Shown: positions 18,301-25,369 of the stretch, piece by piece
Layout: each line of letters starts with the position of its first letter
Position numbering within the stretch: the first letter of the stretch is position 1
Source of the DNA: Prosthecobacter fusiformis
GTDB lineage: Bacteria; Verrucomicrobiota; Verrucomicrobiia; Verrucomicrobiales; Verrucomicrobiaceae
Length of the DNA: 64,000 nt
NCBI RefSeq assembly: GCF_004364345.1
Contig: NZ_SOCA01000008.1
Location: 178,987 to 242,986, forward strand
Reading direction: 5' to 3'
Translations under genes and position numbers: made by a program
Notes under the pieces: generated by a model
What the model saw: only the letters and a program-made list of their open reading frames with translations
Told to the model about the DNA's origin: nothing
Database searches by the model: none

Positions 18301-18901
18301 AGGGTCCATCTCCGCATTCCTCTCCCTCAAAACGCATGCTGATGGCAACTATGCTGACAATAGCATCGATGGCACACTGCACTTGAACAAAACGGTCACG
18401 ACTGGGCGTGCTTACAAGGCGGCTCTTACGAACGTCTTACTGGAAGTTCAGGGCATGTACATGGCCCGTGCTGCCTCAGGCGGTTTCGTCCTGGGCCTGC
18501 CCTCCAGCACCAGCGTTTCGAGTTTAGTCTTCTCTGAAGGCGGCATTGATGATACCAACATCAATCCTAGCCTCTATGGCGGCATCTCTTTCTCCGCCGC
18601 AACACTAAAAGCCACCGTGCCTACTGCTGGCAGTATAAGCAACCCCACCCGCACGGCACTGACTCTCAAGGCAGCCAGTGGCAGCTTTACCGGCAGCTTC
18701 AAGCTGGTGGATGGCTCCCTGACTCGGACCGTGACTTACCAGGGCATGCTGGTCCGCATGAACAGTGGGGATACCATCGCCAGCGGCTACTTCCTGCTGC
18801 CACAGATCCCTGGCGTGGGTCAGACAATCCGCAACTCTCCGATCCTTTCGGGGCGTGTCCAATGGGTCAATGGAAATCCCAGCCTGGTTCAGGATGACTG
18901 A
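15392..18901 (+). CDS. Giant exported protein with two DUF4394 modules, Ig-like domains and a shared C-terminal module
   Basis: 1169 aa. The N-terminal leader is long (basic region of about 27 residues, then FFLYLVVSLFALMALPAVAQ). Two DUF4394-type beta-propeller-like halves follow, about residues 48-330 and 340-620, with matching blocks LVALDVRPQNQKLYALGVNS / MVAVAMRPSTGQLYGLGVNP and WSMDFNPATDTLRVVNQ / YDMSINPVTDELRMVNG. A fibronectin-like segment (GATLSGRVTEDGGQAVTRRG) and a putative Ig (He_PIG) domain (AKGLPPGLKLNSRTGVITGR) come next. The last ~400 residues resemble the end of the 33285-38498 protein (VTYQGMLV, ASGYFLLP, ILSGRVQW). Probably cell-surface or secreted; no enzymatic motif seen. 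Confidence 0.85.
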   Translation: MIETNRASSNLQNQYITRRTKPRQRNPFFLYLVVSLFALMALPAVAQVPTSTLYILTDNNELATTTLNAPENVSTPLAIAGLLEGDKLVALDVRPQNQKLYALGVNSDNCTIRLYHITPSLNAPVATPVGLGGTLSTGEATIYFSDTTWSMDFNPATDTLRVVNQEDDLNFRMNPNRGTLVDSSEDSGNNPDGYIHQDNIHEFEPPPHIWGIAHTNNQPNSGTVTTLYTLQVNSGTLNIQNSPDSGKQTQQLQVRESDTALNFTSVGGFDIVPGTNADESNGPVSNGVAYAVLRVGETSKLYQIIIDPTAAGVNALGDLNAISIAVRTSLSSAVGLSSEGMFLTRFDPLTEDQIYASLITGVAESETMVAVAMRPSTGQLYGLGVNPLSNTATLYILEPLTGIAYPVGTPGQIAYLDKGGNAIPLPATPLTYDMSINPVTDELRMVNGNLNLRVSMAGTPIDGDYGEDTPITGNNPDGPINIEGTPATAKSIAYRYSLDDAESATLYSFNADNHSLNIQSPENQGSQNYVAELTDEESPINYTLLGLDIPVGSPNGYFFANKLGAVFLFKVDLATGAINHLRGTNYGYYAGLAVFAIAEAPSVAVADAENVTNTGATLSGRVTEDGGQAVTRRGFVYNLKSSQTTPVIGGNGVTELIEQDEIAPFDTFSEDASGLSQSTTYTYRAYAENKAGITYSETAEFTTVNPASVDFEDVAVGGVYDLEIPLAEGNTITAKGLPPGLKLNSRTGVITGRASTPGVYQVIITVTAPGNVKSTSINTFTVQALPRTAVGTFVGYVETEESGVTEGMGGRLDVTTTTKGSFTVKLTRARTTLSKTGFLTSNLVDAPEIETTLSDGTSIDLSLTASNTVEGGVFLGPHAANVVGWRKTFDRVLFPASEQMGYYTVAILNDPGDFDNADVPKGSGFATILIGVDGSYKLVGKAADGSAITTSAFLGTTGQMMVFSPVYSKAGSISAFLSLKTHADGNYADNSIDGTLHLNKTVTTGRAYKAALTNVLLEVQGMYMARAASGGFVLGLPSSTSVSSLVFSEGGIDDTNINPSLYGGISFSAATLKATVPTAGSISNPTRTALTLKAASGSFTGSFKLVDGSLTRTVTYQGMLVRMNSGDTIASGYFLLPQIPGVGQTIRNSPILSGRVQWVNGNPSLVQDD

Positions 18902-18964
18902 TATTCAGAACGGCATTTGAAAGGCCTGGATCTCGACTGAGACATCCTGGACCGATCATCCTTT

Positions 18965-19005
18965 CGCCCCCTGTGCGCCTCGCAGCGCCAGGGGGCGTTT
19001 TGTTT
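18965..19005 (+). terminator. Rho-independent terminator after the DUF4394 gene
   Basis: Perfect 9-bp stem CGCCCCCTG (18965-18973) and CAGGGGGCG (18989-18997) followed by TTTTGTTT. Lies between converging genes. Confidence 0.85.
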
Positions 19006-19017
19006 CCAAAGGGCGGC

Positions 19018-19821
19018 TTAGCTTTCTTCTTCCACCGGATTCGTCAGGGATCCAATGCCTTCGATCTCGATGGTGACGGTATCGCCCGCTTTCAGAAAAA
19101 GCTGGGGCTTGCGGGCCATGCCGACACCCTGGGGCGTACCAGTGAGGATGACCGTACCGGGCAGTAAAGTGGTGCTGGCACTCAGGAAGGCGATGACGGT
19201 GGGCACGTCAAAGATCATGTCGTTGGTGTTCCAGTCCTGCACGGCTTCGCCATTGAGGATGGTCTTAATGCCGAGGGCGTTTGGATTGGGAATCTCATCC
19301 TTGGTGACAAGGACGGGGCCCAGGGGGCAGAAGGTATCGAATGTCTTGCCACGGCACCACTGACCGCCACCACCGTTTTTCTGCCAGTCGCGGGCGCTGA
19401 CGTCGTTGGCGCAGGTATAACCAAGAACATAATCCAGGGCATTTTCTTTGCTGACGTTTTTGGCCTTCTTGCTGATGACCACGGCCAGCTCGCATTCATA
19501 GTCCACCATGTCACTGCGCAACGTGCGCGGGAGCTGGATGGCATCGCCCGGATTCTGTACCGAGGCCGGAGTCTTCATGAAAAGGATGGGATGCTCCGGG
19601 ATCGAGGCTCCGGTTTCCTCCGCATGGAACTTGTAGTTCAGGCCGATGCACAGGATGGACACTGGCTGCACAGGGGCCAGCAGCTTGACCACATCGGCCA
19701 CGGTTTCCGTTACGCGATAGTCGCCAAAAATATCACCTTCAATGGTGAGGGCTGAGCCGTCGGTTTGCTGGGAGGCGTAGGCGATGCGGCCTGTGGAATC
19801 AGAATAACGAATGATTTTCAT
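19018..19821 (-). CDS. Fumarylacetoacetate hydrolase (FAH) family protein
   Basis: 267 aa. FAH-fold metal-dependent hydrolase, isomerase or decarboxylase of 2-oxo acids. Motifs: [14 protein letters not shown], then [11 protein letters not shown], then [10 protein letters not shown] with the two metal-binding glutamates, then [13 protein letters not shown] with the metal-binding Asp. The C-terminus has [16 protein letters not shown] and [18 protein letters not shown], both standard. Substrate unknown; acylpyruvate or homoprotocatechuate-pathway type hydrolysis are common in the family. The start ATG 19821 matches the usual MKIIRY opening. It sits 51 bp from hisA on the same strand and may be co-transcribed. 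Confidence 0.92.
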   Translation of the reverse strand: MKIIRYSDSTGRIAYASQQTDGSALTIEGDIFGDYRVTETVADVVKLLAPVQPVSILCIGLNYKFHAEETGASIPEHPILFMKTPASVQNPGDAIQLPRTLRSDMVDYECELAVVISKKAKNVSKENALDYVLGYTCANDVSARDWQKNGGGGQWCRGKTFDTFCPLGPVLVTKDEIPNPNALGIKTILNGEAVQDWNTNDMIFDVPTVIAFLSASTTLLPGTVILTGTPQGVGMARKPQLFLKAGDTVTIEIEGIGSLTNPVEEES

Positions 19822-19872
19822 GAAGGGAAAGGAGAGAGAAACAAGTACGGGGCCTGGAGGCAAGTTTAACGA

Positions 19873-20637
19873 TCAACGGCGGTTGAATGCCACGCAGTCT
19901 TCATAGCGGGCACTGGTGCCACCGAACATGTCCAAGGCACTGCCAATGGTGCCATCCACCCGTCCATGACTGAGGGTATCCAGACGATGCAGATCCTCCA
20001 GATGCCGGATGCCACCAGCATAGGTCATGGGGATAGGACTGTGCTCCCCCAGGAAAGGAACGAGCGCTTCATCCATGCCCTCGCACTTGCCCTCCACATC
20101 CACGGCGTGAATGAGGAATTCGGCACAGCAACTGGCCAGGTGTTTCAGCGTTTCAGGCGTTACATGCAGATCCGTGAGGGTCTGCCAACGGTTCATCGCG
20201 ACGGTCCAGCCACTGGCGGAGGCCTTGCAGCTCAGGTCAATGACGAGGCGTTCCCGCCCAGCTGCGGCGACCATTTTTTGCAGGCGCGTTTCAGAAAACG
20301 TTCCATCCGTTTCAAACAGATAACTGGTGACGATGACGTGGCTGGCCCCGGCTTCCAGGTATTCCGCCGCATTGCATGGACGAATACCGCCGCCCACCTG
20401 AAGACCGCCCGGATACGCAGCGAGTGCGGATTTCGCAGCAGCCTCATTGCCGGGTCCCAGGAGAATAACATGGCCGCCCGTAAGGCCATCGGCCTGATAC
20501 GTTTGTGCGAACCAAGCGGGGTCGCGATCACTGACGAAGTTCGTTTTCAGGCCACCGCCGGAATCGCTGAGACTGGAGCCCACGATCTGCTTCACTTGGC
20601 CATCATGGATATCAATGCAGGGGCGGAAACGGGTCAT
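19873..20637 (-). CDS. hisA: HisA-type ProFAR isomerase, eukaryotic (HIS6) subtype
   Basis: 254 aa. Isomerises ProFAR to PRFAR in histidine biosynthesis. The sequence follows the eukaryotic HIS6 line rather than bacterial HisA: FRPCIDIHDGQVKQIVGSSL, then LKTNFVSDRDPAWFA, then DGLTGGHVILLGPG, then AAYPGGLQVGGGI, then YLEAGASHVIVTSYLF, and ending VDGTIGSALDMFGG. The (beta/alpha)8 catalytic aspartates are likely Asp9 (CIDIHDG) and the Asp in HAVDVEGK. No other his gene is in the window. The start at ATG 20637 is clear. The gap upstream contains palindromes that may be its regulatory region. Confidence 0.93.
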   Translation of the reverse strand: MTRFRPCIDIHDGQVKQIVGSSLSDSGGGLKTNFVSDRDPAWFAQTYQADGLTGGHVILLGPGNEAAAKSALAAYPGGLQVGGGIRPCNAAEYLEAGASHVIVTSYLFETDGTFSETRLQKMVAAAGRERLVIDLSCKASASGWTVAMNRWQTLTDLHVTPETLKHLASCCAEFLIHAVDVEGKCEGMDEALVPFLGEHSPIPMTYAGGIRHLEDLHRLDTLSHGRVDGTIGSALDMFGGTSARYEDCVAFNRR

Positions 20638-21053
20638 GGGGGAGAGTTTTCAAATTTTCCCCATTGGGGGATTTCTGCGGTTAACAAATTGATTATCAAT
20701 GAATTTCGATGGGGATTCAGTTCCCCATGATTTCCCCAAGGGGGGAAGGATGGGGAAAGAGGAGTCATGGAATCGAGGCGAGGCAGGCTGACGTTTGATG
20801 CATGATTCAAGTGTGCCTCAGAGGCGTAAACGATGCTGGCTGGAATGGGTAATATCGTGGATGGCCGGGGTGGGTGCAAGTGGAGGGAGGTTGAGTTTGA
20901 GCGATGAGTGAAGCGTCAAAAACGTGTGTTTTGGATGATGCCGTGTGTTTGTGAGGCTAATGAGTCCGTCAACGGCTATCCGGTCTGGCGCGTCCTGCGG
21001 GCTTGCTTTCTGTGTAAAAGTGGAGTTCAGAGTCCGTTGCTTTAAAAACAACC
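20638..21053. other. Intergenic gap between divergent hisA and rsfS
   Basis: About 415 bases, no gene supported. The first 130 bases next to hisA are AT- and C/G-tract-rich with several CCCC and GGGG blocks and two palindromes (listed separately). The remaining part is GC-rich and featureless to me; short ORFs in it show no family resemblance. Confidence 0.5.
20688..20728. promoter_or_regulatory. Two palindromes in the hisA upstream region
   Basis: ATTGATTATCAAT (20688-20700) is a perfect odd palindrome. ATGGGGA (20709-20715) and TCCCCAT (20722-20728) form a perfect inverted repeat with a 6-nt spacer. They lie 50-90 bp upstream of the hisA start and could be operators; no known binding protein is implied. 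Confidence 0.4.
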
Positions 21054-21551
21054 ATGGAATCAATCGAGATCGCGCGCCTGTGCGCCAAGTATGCCGACGA
21101 GAAGAAGGCTGAAAACATCCTGCTGCTGGACCTGCGCGGCCTGTCCCCTGTGACGGACTTTTTTGTCGTCGTCACCGCCAGCTCCAACCCCCAGCTCCGC
21201 GCCGTCCGCGACAACATCGTGGATGAACTCCGCGACAAACACGAGCAGCGCCCGATCATCAGTGACGGCACCTATGAAAGCCAGTGGTTGATCCTCAACT
21301 ACCCGAACGTGCTCGTGCATGTGCTGTCTCCCGAGAAGCGCGAATACTACGCCCTGGAAGAACTGTGGGGCGATGCCCCCAAGCTGGACTGGAAGGATAC
21401 GGAACCCGTGGGTGCCCCCGTGCCACGCGTGAAGAAGCCGAAGGTGAAAAAAGCAGCCGTGAAGAAAGCCCCTGCCGCCAAGAAAGCTCCGGCGAAGAAG
21501 GCCGCTAAAAAAGCGGCGACTAAGAAAGTGGCGAAGAAGAAGGCTGAGTAG
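21054..21551 (+). CDS. rsfS: Ribosome silencing factor RsfS with Lys/Ala-rich tail
   Basis: 165 aa. RsfS (RsfA/Iojap) binds ribosomal protein L14 on the large subunit and blocks subunit joining in starvation. Residues 1-115 carry the Iojap domain: ENILLLDLRGLSPVTDFFVV, then RAVRDNIVDELRDK, then WLILNYPNVLVHVLSPEKRE and YYALEELWGDA. After the domain (from about residue 125) there is a strongly basic tail of about 40 residues made of KKA/PAKKA blocks, like histone H1 or AlgP tails. Ordinary RsfS ends soon after the LEELW block (105-120 aa). Start ATG 21054. Followed by a strong terminator. Confidence 0.92.
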   Translation: MESIEIARLCAKYADEKKAENILLLDLRGLSPVTDFFVVVTASSNPQLRAVRDNIVDELRDKHEQRPIISDGTYESQWLILNYPNVLVHVLSPEKREYYALEELWGDAPKLDWKDTEPVGAPVPRVKKPKVKKAAVKKAPAAKKAPAKKAAKKAATKKVAKKKAE

Positions 21552-21579
21552 ATTTTCCCGCGACTGATGTTTTGATCTG

Positions 21580-21608
21580 GCCTGCTCCCCACTGGGGGCA
21601 GGCTTTTT
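21580..21608 (+). terminator. Rho-independent terminator after rsfS
   Basis: Stem GCCTGC (21580-21585) and GCAGGC (21598-21603) extended inward by CCCC/GGGG across one bulge, followed by TTTTT. Confidence 0.88.
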
Positions 21609-21734
21609 GTTGGGAAGGATGGATGGAGAGATGACCATTCACCGGCCATGGTGCACCCAGGGCTCCTCACCTTGGCCTCTCCTCAGTGAGAGAGGGAACG
21701 CGCAGTGATCTTTCGGAAGCCTATACCGATGAAC

Positions 21735-22595
21735 CTACTTGCCGGCCATTCTGAAGACTTCGGGGTGGTCCAGGAGCACGGCTTTCAGAAGCTTGACTTC
21801 GGACTCCCGTGAACTGCCGATCCATGTGGCCTGTTCAATGACCTTGCGACCACCGATGGTCCCAGCAATGACCAAGCCGGTCAGATGGGTGCCCAATATC
21901 GAGGGATGGGTACCGTCTTCAGAATGGAGAACAAGGTCCGGATAGGTTTCCCTGACGAGCTTCCAAAAGTCCCCAACGGGGCTGATCAAAAGGTTAGCTT
22001 CTGGAATCTGCTGGAGCACTTCATTCACAGCCTCCGCGTTTTGCTGGCGGATGCGGGAATGGGCGTCACTGGAGCTGCCGCCGGTAAGAAAGGCATCGCT
22101 TTTCTGCTGCTCCCACAGTCTTTCGTGGCGGGCCCAGACCTGAAAATCAACCACCAGCATCCGGGGATTGGCCTCACGGGCGGCAACGACAAGCCTGTTC
22201 AAGCCGCTGCGCATCATCCGCCTGGCTTCTTCATTCACGGCGGAGATGGCGGACACGATGCTTTGCTCCTGCACGACCAGGACATCCCAGGGCCGACCGT
22301 CAGGTGCCCCCTGTTTGAGCAAAGCCATGGCCTGGGCATCGGAGGCGTGCTCGGCGAGCTTGTACCCTCCTTGAGTGTAGCTGCCGATCTGCGGCTCCAG
22401 AACCTGGGAGGATCTTAATAAAGCAGCCACCACTTCAGGGAGTTCGTTGCCATACGTGTAACTGTTTCCGAGAAACAGGATGCGGACGGAAGGTGCTGTG
22501 CTTTGAGCCCGGCTTGAAAAGGGGCAAATCAGCGATGCCAGTCCAGCCTGGATGATCTTACGTCGGGACCAATGGGAGGATGGGACGGCATTCAT
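21735..22595 (-). CDS. Exported SGNH/GDSL-type hydrolase
   Basis: 286 aa. An N-terminal SRRKIIQAGLASLICPFSS leader looks Tat-like. The mature start has VRILFLGNSYTYGNELP, block I of the SGNH fold with GNS in place of GDS, the Ser being the nucleophile. Block V is DGTHPSILGTH, with the catalytic Asp-x-x-His. The middle WDVLVVQEQS and VVDFQVWARHERLWEQ match SGNH hydrolases of the DUF4886 kind. Probably an esterase or deacetylase on polysaccharide substituents in the periplasm; substrate not deducible. Lies downstream of ruvB on the same strand with a 56-bp gap. Confidence 0.8.
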   Translation of the reverse strand: MNAVPSSHWSRRKIIQAGLASLICPFSSRAQSTAPSVRILFLGNSYTYGNELPEVVAALLRSSQVLEPQIGSYTQGGYKLAEHASDAQAMALLKQGAPDGRPWDVLVVQEQSIVSAISAVNEEARRMMRSGLNRLVVAAREANPRMLVVDFQVWARHERLWEQQKSDAFLTGGSSSDAHSRIRQQNAEAVNEVLQQIPEANLLISPVGDFWKLVRETYPDLVLHSEDGTHPSILGTHLTGLVIAGTIGGRKVIEQATWIGSSRESEVKLLKAVLLDHPEVFRMAGK

Positions 22596-22651
22596 GATTC
22601 TAAAGCTGCGGCAAATAACCGGTGGAATATGAACCCGACAAAGTTAGGGAA

Positions 22652-23656
22652 TCAAAACAAATCTGGTTGGCCGCTGACGGGGGGGATGAGGCCGAGCTTG
22701 CGGTAGGCGGCGGGCATGGCGACGCGGCCGCGGGGGGTGCGTTTGACGAAGCCTTGCATGACGAGGTAAGGCTCGTGCACGTCTTCCAAAGTGGAGGCGT
22801 CTTCGCTGACGGAGACGGCGATGCTGCCGAGGCCGACGGGGCCGCCATCGAATTTATGAATGAGGGCTTCGAGGAAACGCTTGTCCATTTCATCCAGTCC
22901 GGTTTCATCAATGTCGCGCATGGTGAGGGCCTGGCTGGCGACGGCTTCGGTGATGGTGCCCTGGGATTTGACCTGGGCGTAATCGCGCACCCAGCGGAGA
23001 AGGTGATTGGCGATGCGGGGGGTGCCACGGGAGCGGCGGGCGATCTCGGAGGCACCGGCGGGGTCCATCTCCACCTTCATGAGGCGGGCGCTGCGGAGGA
23101 GGATGTGTTGGAGTTCCTCGGTGGTGTAATAGTCCAGCCGGTTGGGGATGCCAAAGCGGCTGCGCATGGGCGCGGTGAGCATGCCTGCGCGGGTGGTGGC
23201 CCCGACGAGGGTGAAGGGGGGGAGGTCAATGCGGATGGTGCGGGCTTTGGGGCCCTGATCAATGATGATGTCCAGCCGGAAGTCTTCGATGGCGGGATAG
23301 AGGTATTCTTCGATGCTGGGGTGAAGGCGGTGGATTTCGTCAATGAAGAGGATGTCCCGCTCCTGAAGATTGGTGAGGATGCCTGCGAGGTCCCCTGCTC
23401 TTTCGATCTGTGGGCCGCTGGTGGTGTGGAGCTTTGAGCCGACGGCATTGGCGATGAGATTGGCCAGGGTGGTCTTCCCCAGGCCAGGGGGGCCGCAGAG
23501 GAGGGCGTGATCCAGGGGCTCGTTACGCATCTTGGCGGCCTCCACCATGACGAGGAGGTTTTCCTTCACCTTGGTCTGGCCGTGAAATTCATCGAAGTCT
23601 GCGGGACGCAGAGCCAGATCAAAGGGCGAGTCGGCTTCGTTGAGGGTGGGGTTCAC
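22652..23656 (-). CDS. ruvB: Holliday junction branch migration ATPase RuvB
   Basis: 334 aa from this GTG. AAA+ motor that drives branch migration with RuvA. Begins near [20 protein letters not shown] and [10 protein letters not shown], as in other RuvBs. Walker A is GPPGLGKTT, Walker B is [11 protein letters not shown], sensor 1 is [11 protein letters not shown], and the C-terminal winged helix contains [18 protein letters not shown]. The frame stays open upstream to 23782, but that stretch runs into a repeat element and has no RuvB similarity, so the GTG at 23656, just before the conserved part, is preferred. RuvA is not in the window; ruvC lies far away at 59.5 kb. Confidence 0.93.
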   Translation of the reverse strand: MNPTLNEADSPFDLALRPADFDEFHGQTKVKENLLVMVEAAKMRNEPLDHALLCGPPGLGKTTLANLIANAVGSKLHTTSGPQIERAGDLAGILTNLQERDILFIDEIHRLHPSIEEYLYPAIEDFRLDIIIDQGPKARTIRIDLPPFTLVGATTRAGMLTAPMRSRFGIPNRLDYYTTEELQHILLRSARLMKVEMDPAGASEIARRSRGTPRIANHLLRWVRDYAQVKSQGTITEAVASQALTMRDIDETGLDEMDKRFLEALIHKFDGGPVGLGSIAVSVSEDASTLEDVHEPYLVMQGFVKRTPRGRVAMPAAYRKLGLIPPVSGQPDLF

Positions 23657-23740
23657 AGGTAGTCGGATGCTCTTTTTAACGCCTGATGCCGCGTTCCGCA
23701 ACGAAAGGATGTGCTGATGAACACTGGATTTTGCTCGATG

Positions 23741-23950
23741 CGCGAAGCGTCCTGGAGTGCGGTGTAGAGAGGCAAGGGGCAAAGCCTTGCCTCGGCAGCA
23801 CCGCTTCCACCGGAGCAGAAAGGTCTGCGAACGCCATCACGCGCGTTGGGTCCCTCCTCCGCTCAGTCTCGCTCGTTGTGAGGCTATCCCCCGCCCGCAA
23901 GAGCGGTGTCGCGCTTGAGCGCTTCCCGCCGCACTCCAGGACGCTTCGCG
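23741..23950. repeat. 210-bp element bounded by 22-bp perfect inverted repeats
   Basis: Positions 23741-23762 and 23929-23950 are exact reverse complements over 22 bases (start CGCGAAGCG, containing the TCCTGGAGTG core). Inside, AGGCAAGG and CCTTGCCT form another perfect 8-bp hairpin. There is no recognisable coding capacity. It lies between ruvB and the TatD-type gene. The structure suggests a small non-autonomous mobile element or a large folded repeat of the kind dispersed in Verrucomicrobia genomes; that is inference, since I see only this copy. Confidence 0.65.
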
Positions 23951-23957
23951 ACTTCGG

Positions 23958-24758
23958 TTACAGCTTAAACTTGGGGCACTGGCCCATGAAGGCGCGGGGA
24001 TTTTCCCAGGCGACGCGCTGGATCATCTCCGGTGTCCAGCCGCGCTGGCGCATGGCCTGCATGGTCTTGGGCACGGCGAGGGGATCACTGATGCCCCAGT
24101 CGCAGGCGCTGTTCATCCAGATGCGCTCGGCATGACGATGCTCCAGCATGTCGATGGCGCGGTGGGGGGTGCATTTGCTTTCTGGATACAGGGTGATACC
24201 GGCCCAGAATCCGTGGTCTAGAACGTGGTCGATGGTGTGTTCTTCGACGTGGTCAATGATGACGCGGGAGGGATTGATGCGGGGGAAGTTTTTGAGGGAA
24301 TCGACGATGAGGCGGGTGCCTTTCAGTTTGTCCTCAAGATGGGGGGTGTGGATAAGGACGAGCTGGTCGTGATCCTGGGCGAGCTGGACGTGCTGCTCGA
24401 AGATGTGGAGCTCGTTGCGGCTGTTTTTATTGAGGCCGATCTCGCCGATGCCGAGGACGCCGGGCATATCCAGAAACTGGGGGATGAGGGCGATGACATC
24501 CTCCGCCAGCTTCATGTCCTCCGCCTCTTTGGGATTGATGCAGAGCCAGGAGTAATGCTGGATGCCGAAGCGGGCGGCGCGCTTGGGTTCGTATTCGGTG
24601 ATCTGGCGGAAGTAATCGTAAAACCCGTCGGCGGAGGCGCGGTCGAATCCGGCCCAGAAGGCGGGCTCGCAGATGGCCTGGCAACCGGCGATGGCCATGC
24701 GCTCATAGTCATCCGTGGTGCGGCTGACCATGTGGCCGTGGGGTTCGATGTAGTTCAT
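23958..24758 (-). CDS. TatD-like metal-dependent hydrolase, EboB type
   Basis: 266 aa. TIM-barrel hydrolase of the TatD kind, beginning MNYIEPHGHMVSRTTDDYER (His-x-His metal pair at 7 and 9). It continues CEPAFWAGFDRASADGFYDY, then GVLGIGEIGLNKNS (metal-binding Glu), then VLIHTPHLEDK, then VIIDHVEEHTIDHVLDHGFW and SACDWGISDPLAVPKT. This matches the EboB group of the ebo gene cluster (eboA-eboF) known in cyanobacteria, Bacteroidetes and others, thought to act in metabolite transport or protection. The other ebo genes (UbiA-type, dehydroquinate-synthase-like, etc.) are not here, so it is an orphan. The small gene at 24822 is 63 bp upstream and likely co-transcribed. Substrate unknown. Confidence 0.82.
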   Translation of the reverse strand: MNYIEPHGHMVSRTTDDYERMAIAGCQAICEPAFWAGFDRASADGFYDYFRQITEYEPKRAARFGIQHYSWLCINPKEAEDMKLAEDVIALIPQFLDMPGVLGIGEIGLNKNSRNELHIFEQHVQLAQDHDQLVLIHTPHLEDKLKGTRLIVDSLKNFPRINPSRVIIDHVEEHTIDHVLDHGFWAGITLYPESKCTPHRAIDMLEHRHAERIWMNSACDWGISDPLAVPKTMQAMRQRGWTPEMIQRVAWENPRAFMGQCPKFKL

Positions 24759-24821
24759 GCGAAGGGGAAAAGAGACTGGGGCGGCGGTGAAGGCGGTGGT
24801 GTGATGGACCTGAGGAAGGGA

Positions 24822-25100
24822 TCAGGCTTTGAAGGCTCCGATGGCGCCCTGAGTGGTGGCTTTTTCGATGGGCTGGAGGCTGGGGTCACTGAAGCTGAGG
24901 AGGACTTCCTGCGCGCGACGCGGCTCATCGAGCGAGAGGAGGGCGAGGGCGTTTTTGAGGGCCTGGACGCGGAAGTCATCCTGCTGACCGGCACGCTGGA
25001 CACGGTCCAGGAAAGCGGCGAGGTCAATGAGCTTGCTACGCGAATCCATGAACCCGAGGTCCACGAGATTGACGGTTGAAGGAGGTGTCCAGTCTGGCAT
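24822..25100 (-). CDS. Small protein of unknown function, upstream of the EboB-like gene
   Basis: 92 aa from ATG 25100. I do not recognise a family. It is predicted mostly helical (SKLIDLAAFLDRVQRAGQQD, then FRVQALKNALALLSLD, then QEVLLSFSDPSLQPIEKATT). The layout of a helical small protein in front of an EboB-like hydrolase recalls EboA, but it is shorter than usual and lacks the parts I would expect, so I only note the resemblance. Codons and same-strand spacing support it as a real gene. Alternative ATG at 25049. Confidence 0.6.
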   Translation of the reverse strand: MPDWTPPSTVNLVDLGFMDSRSKLIDLAAFLDRVQRAGQQDDFRVQALKNALALLSLDEPRRAQEVLLSFSDPSLQPIEKATTQGAIGAFKA

Positions 25101-25178
25101 GGGGGAATTTAGGGCGGGTTTGGAAACTGGCAAGGATGAGGGGTGGGGAGGTTGGTGATGCTCGGTGTTGGTTGCTTG

Positions 25179-25241
<63 letters not shown>

Positions 25242-25298
25242 GTGCCTTGCGATGGCGGGGGATTGCAAGGAGCAAACGGGGTGTCTGGGATGGACGGC

Positions 25299-25322
25299 GC
25301 GGGCAGGAGTGCCCACGGTACT
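25299..25322 (-). repeat. Dispersed palindromic repeat, second intact copy
   Basis: Reverse complement matches the copy at 13786-13809 with one difference over 24 positions; the hairpin core GGGCA-CTCC-TGCCC is identical. Lies 47 bp upstream of the XRE-cupin start. Confidence 0.6.
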
Positions 25323-25369
25323 GGGCAACATCCACTTTACAGGATGGGGCTCCGGGATACTGACATCGG

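Noticed and set aside
23656..23782. Longer RuvB starting at 23782
   Set aside because: Extra residues come from the inverted-repeat element and do not resemble RuvB.
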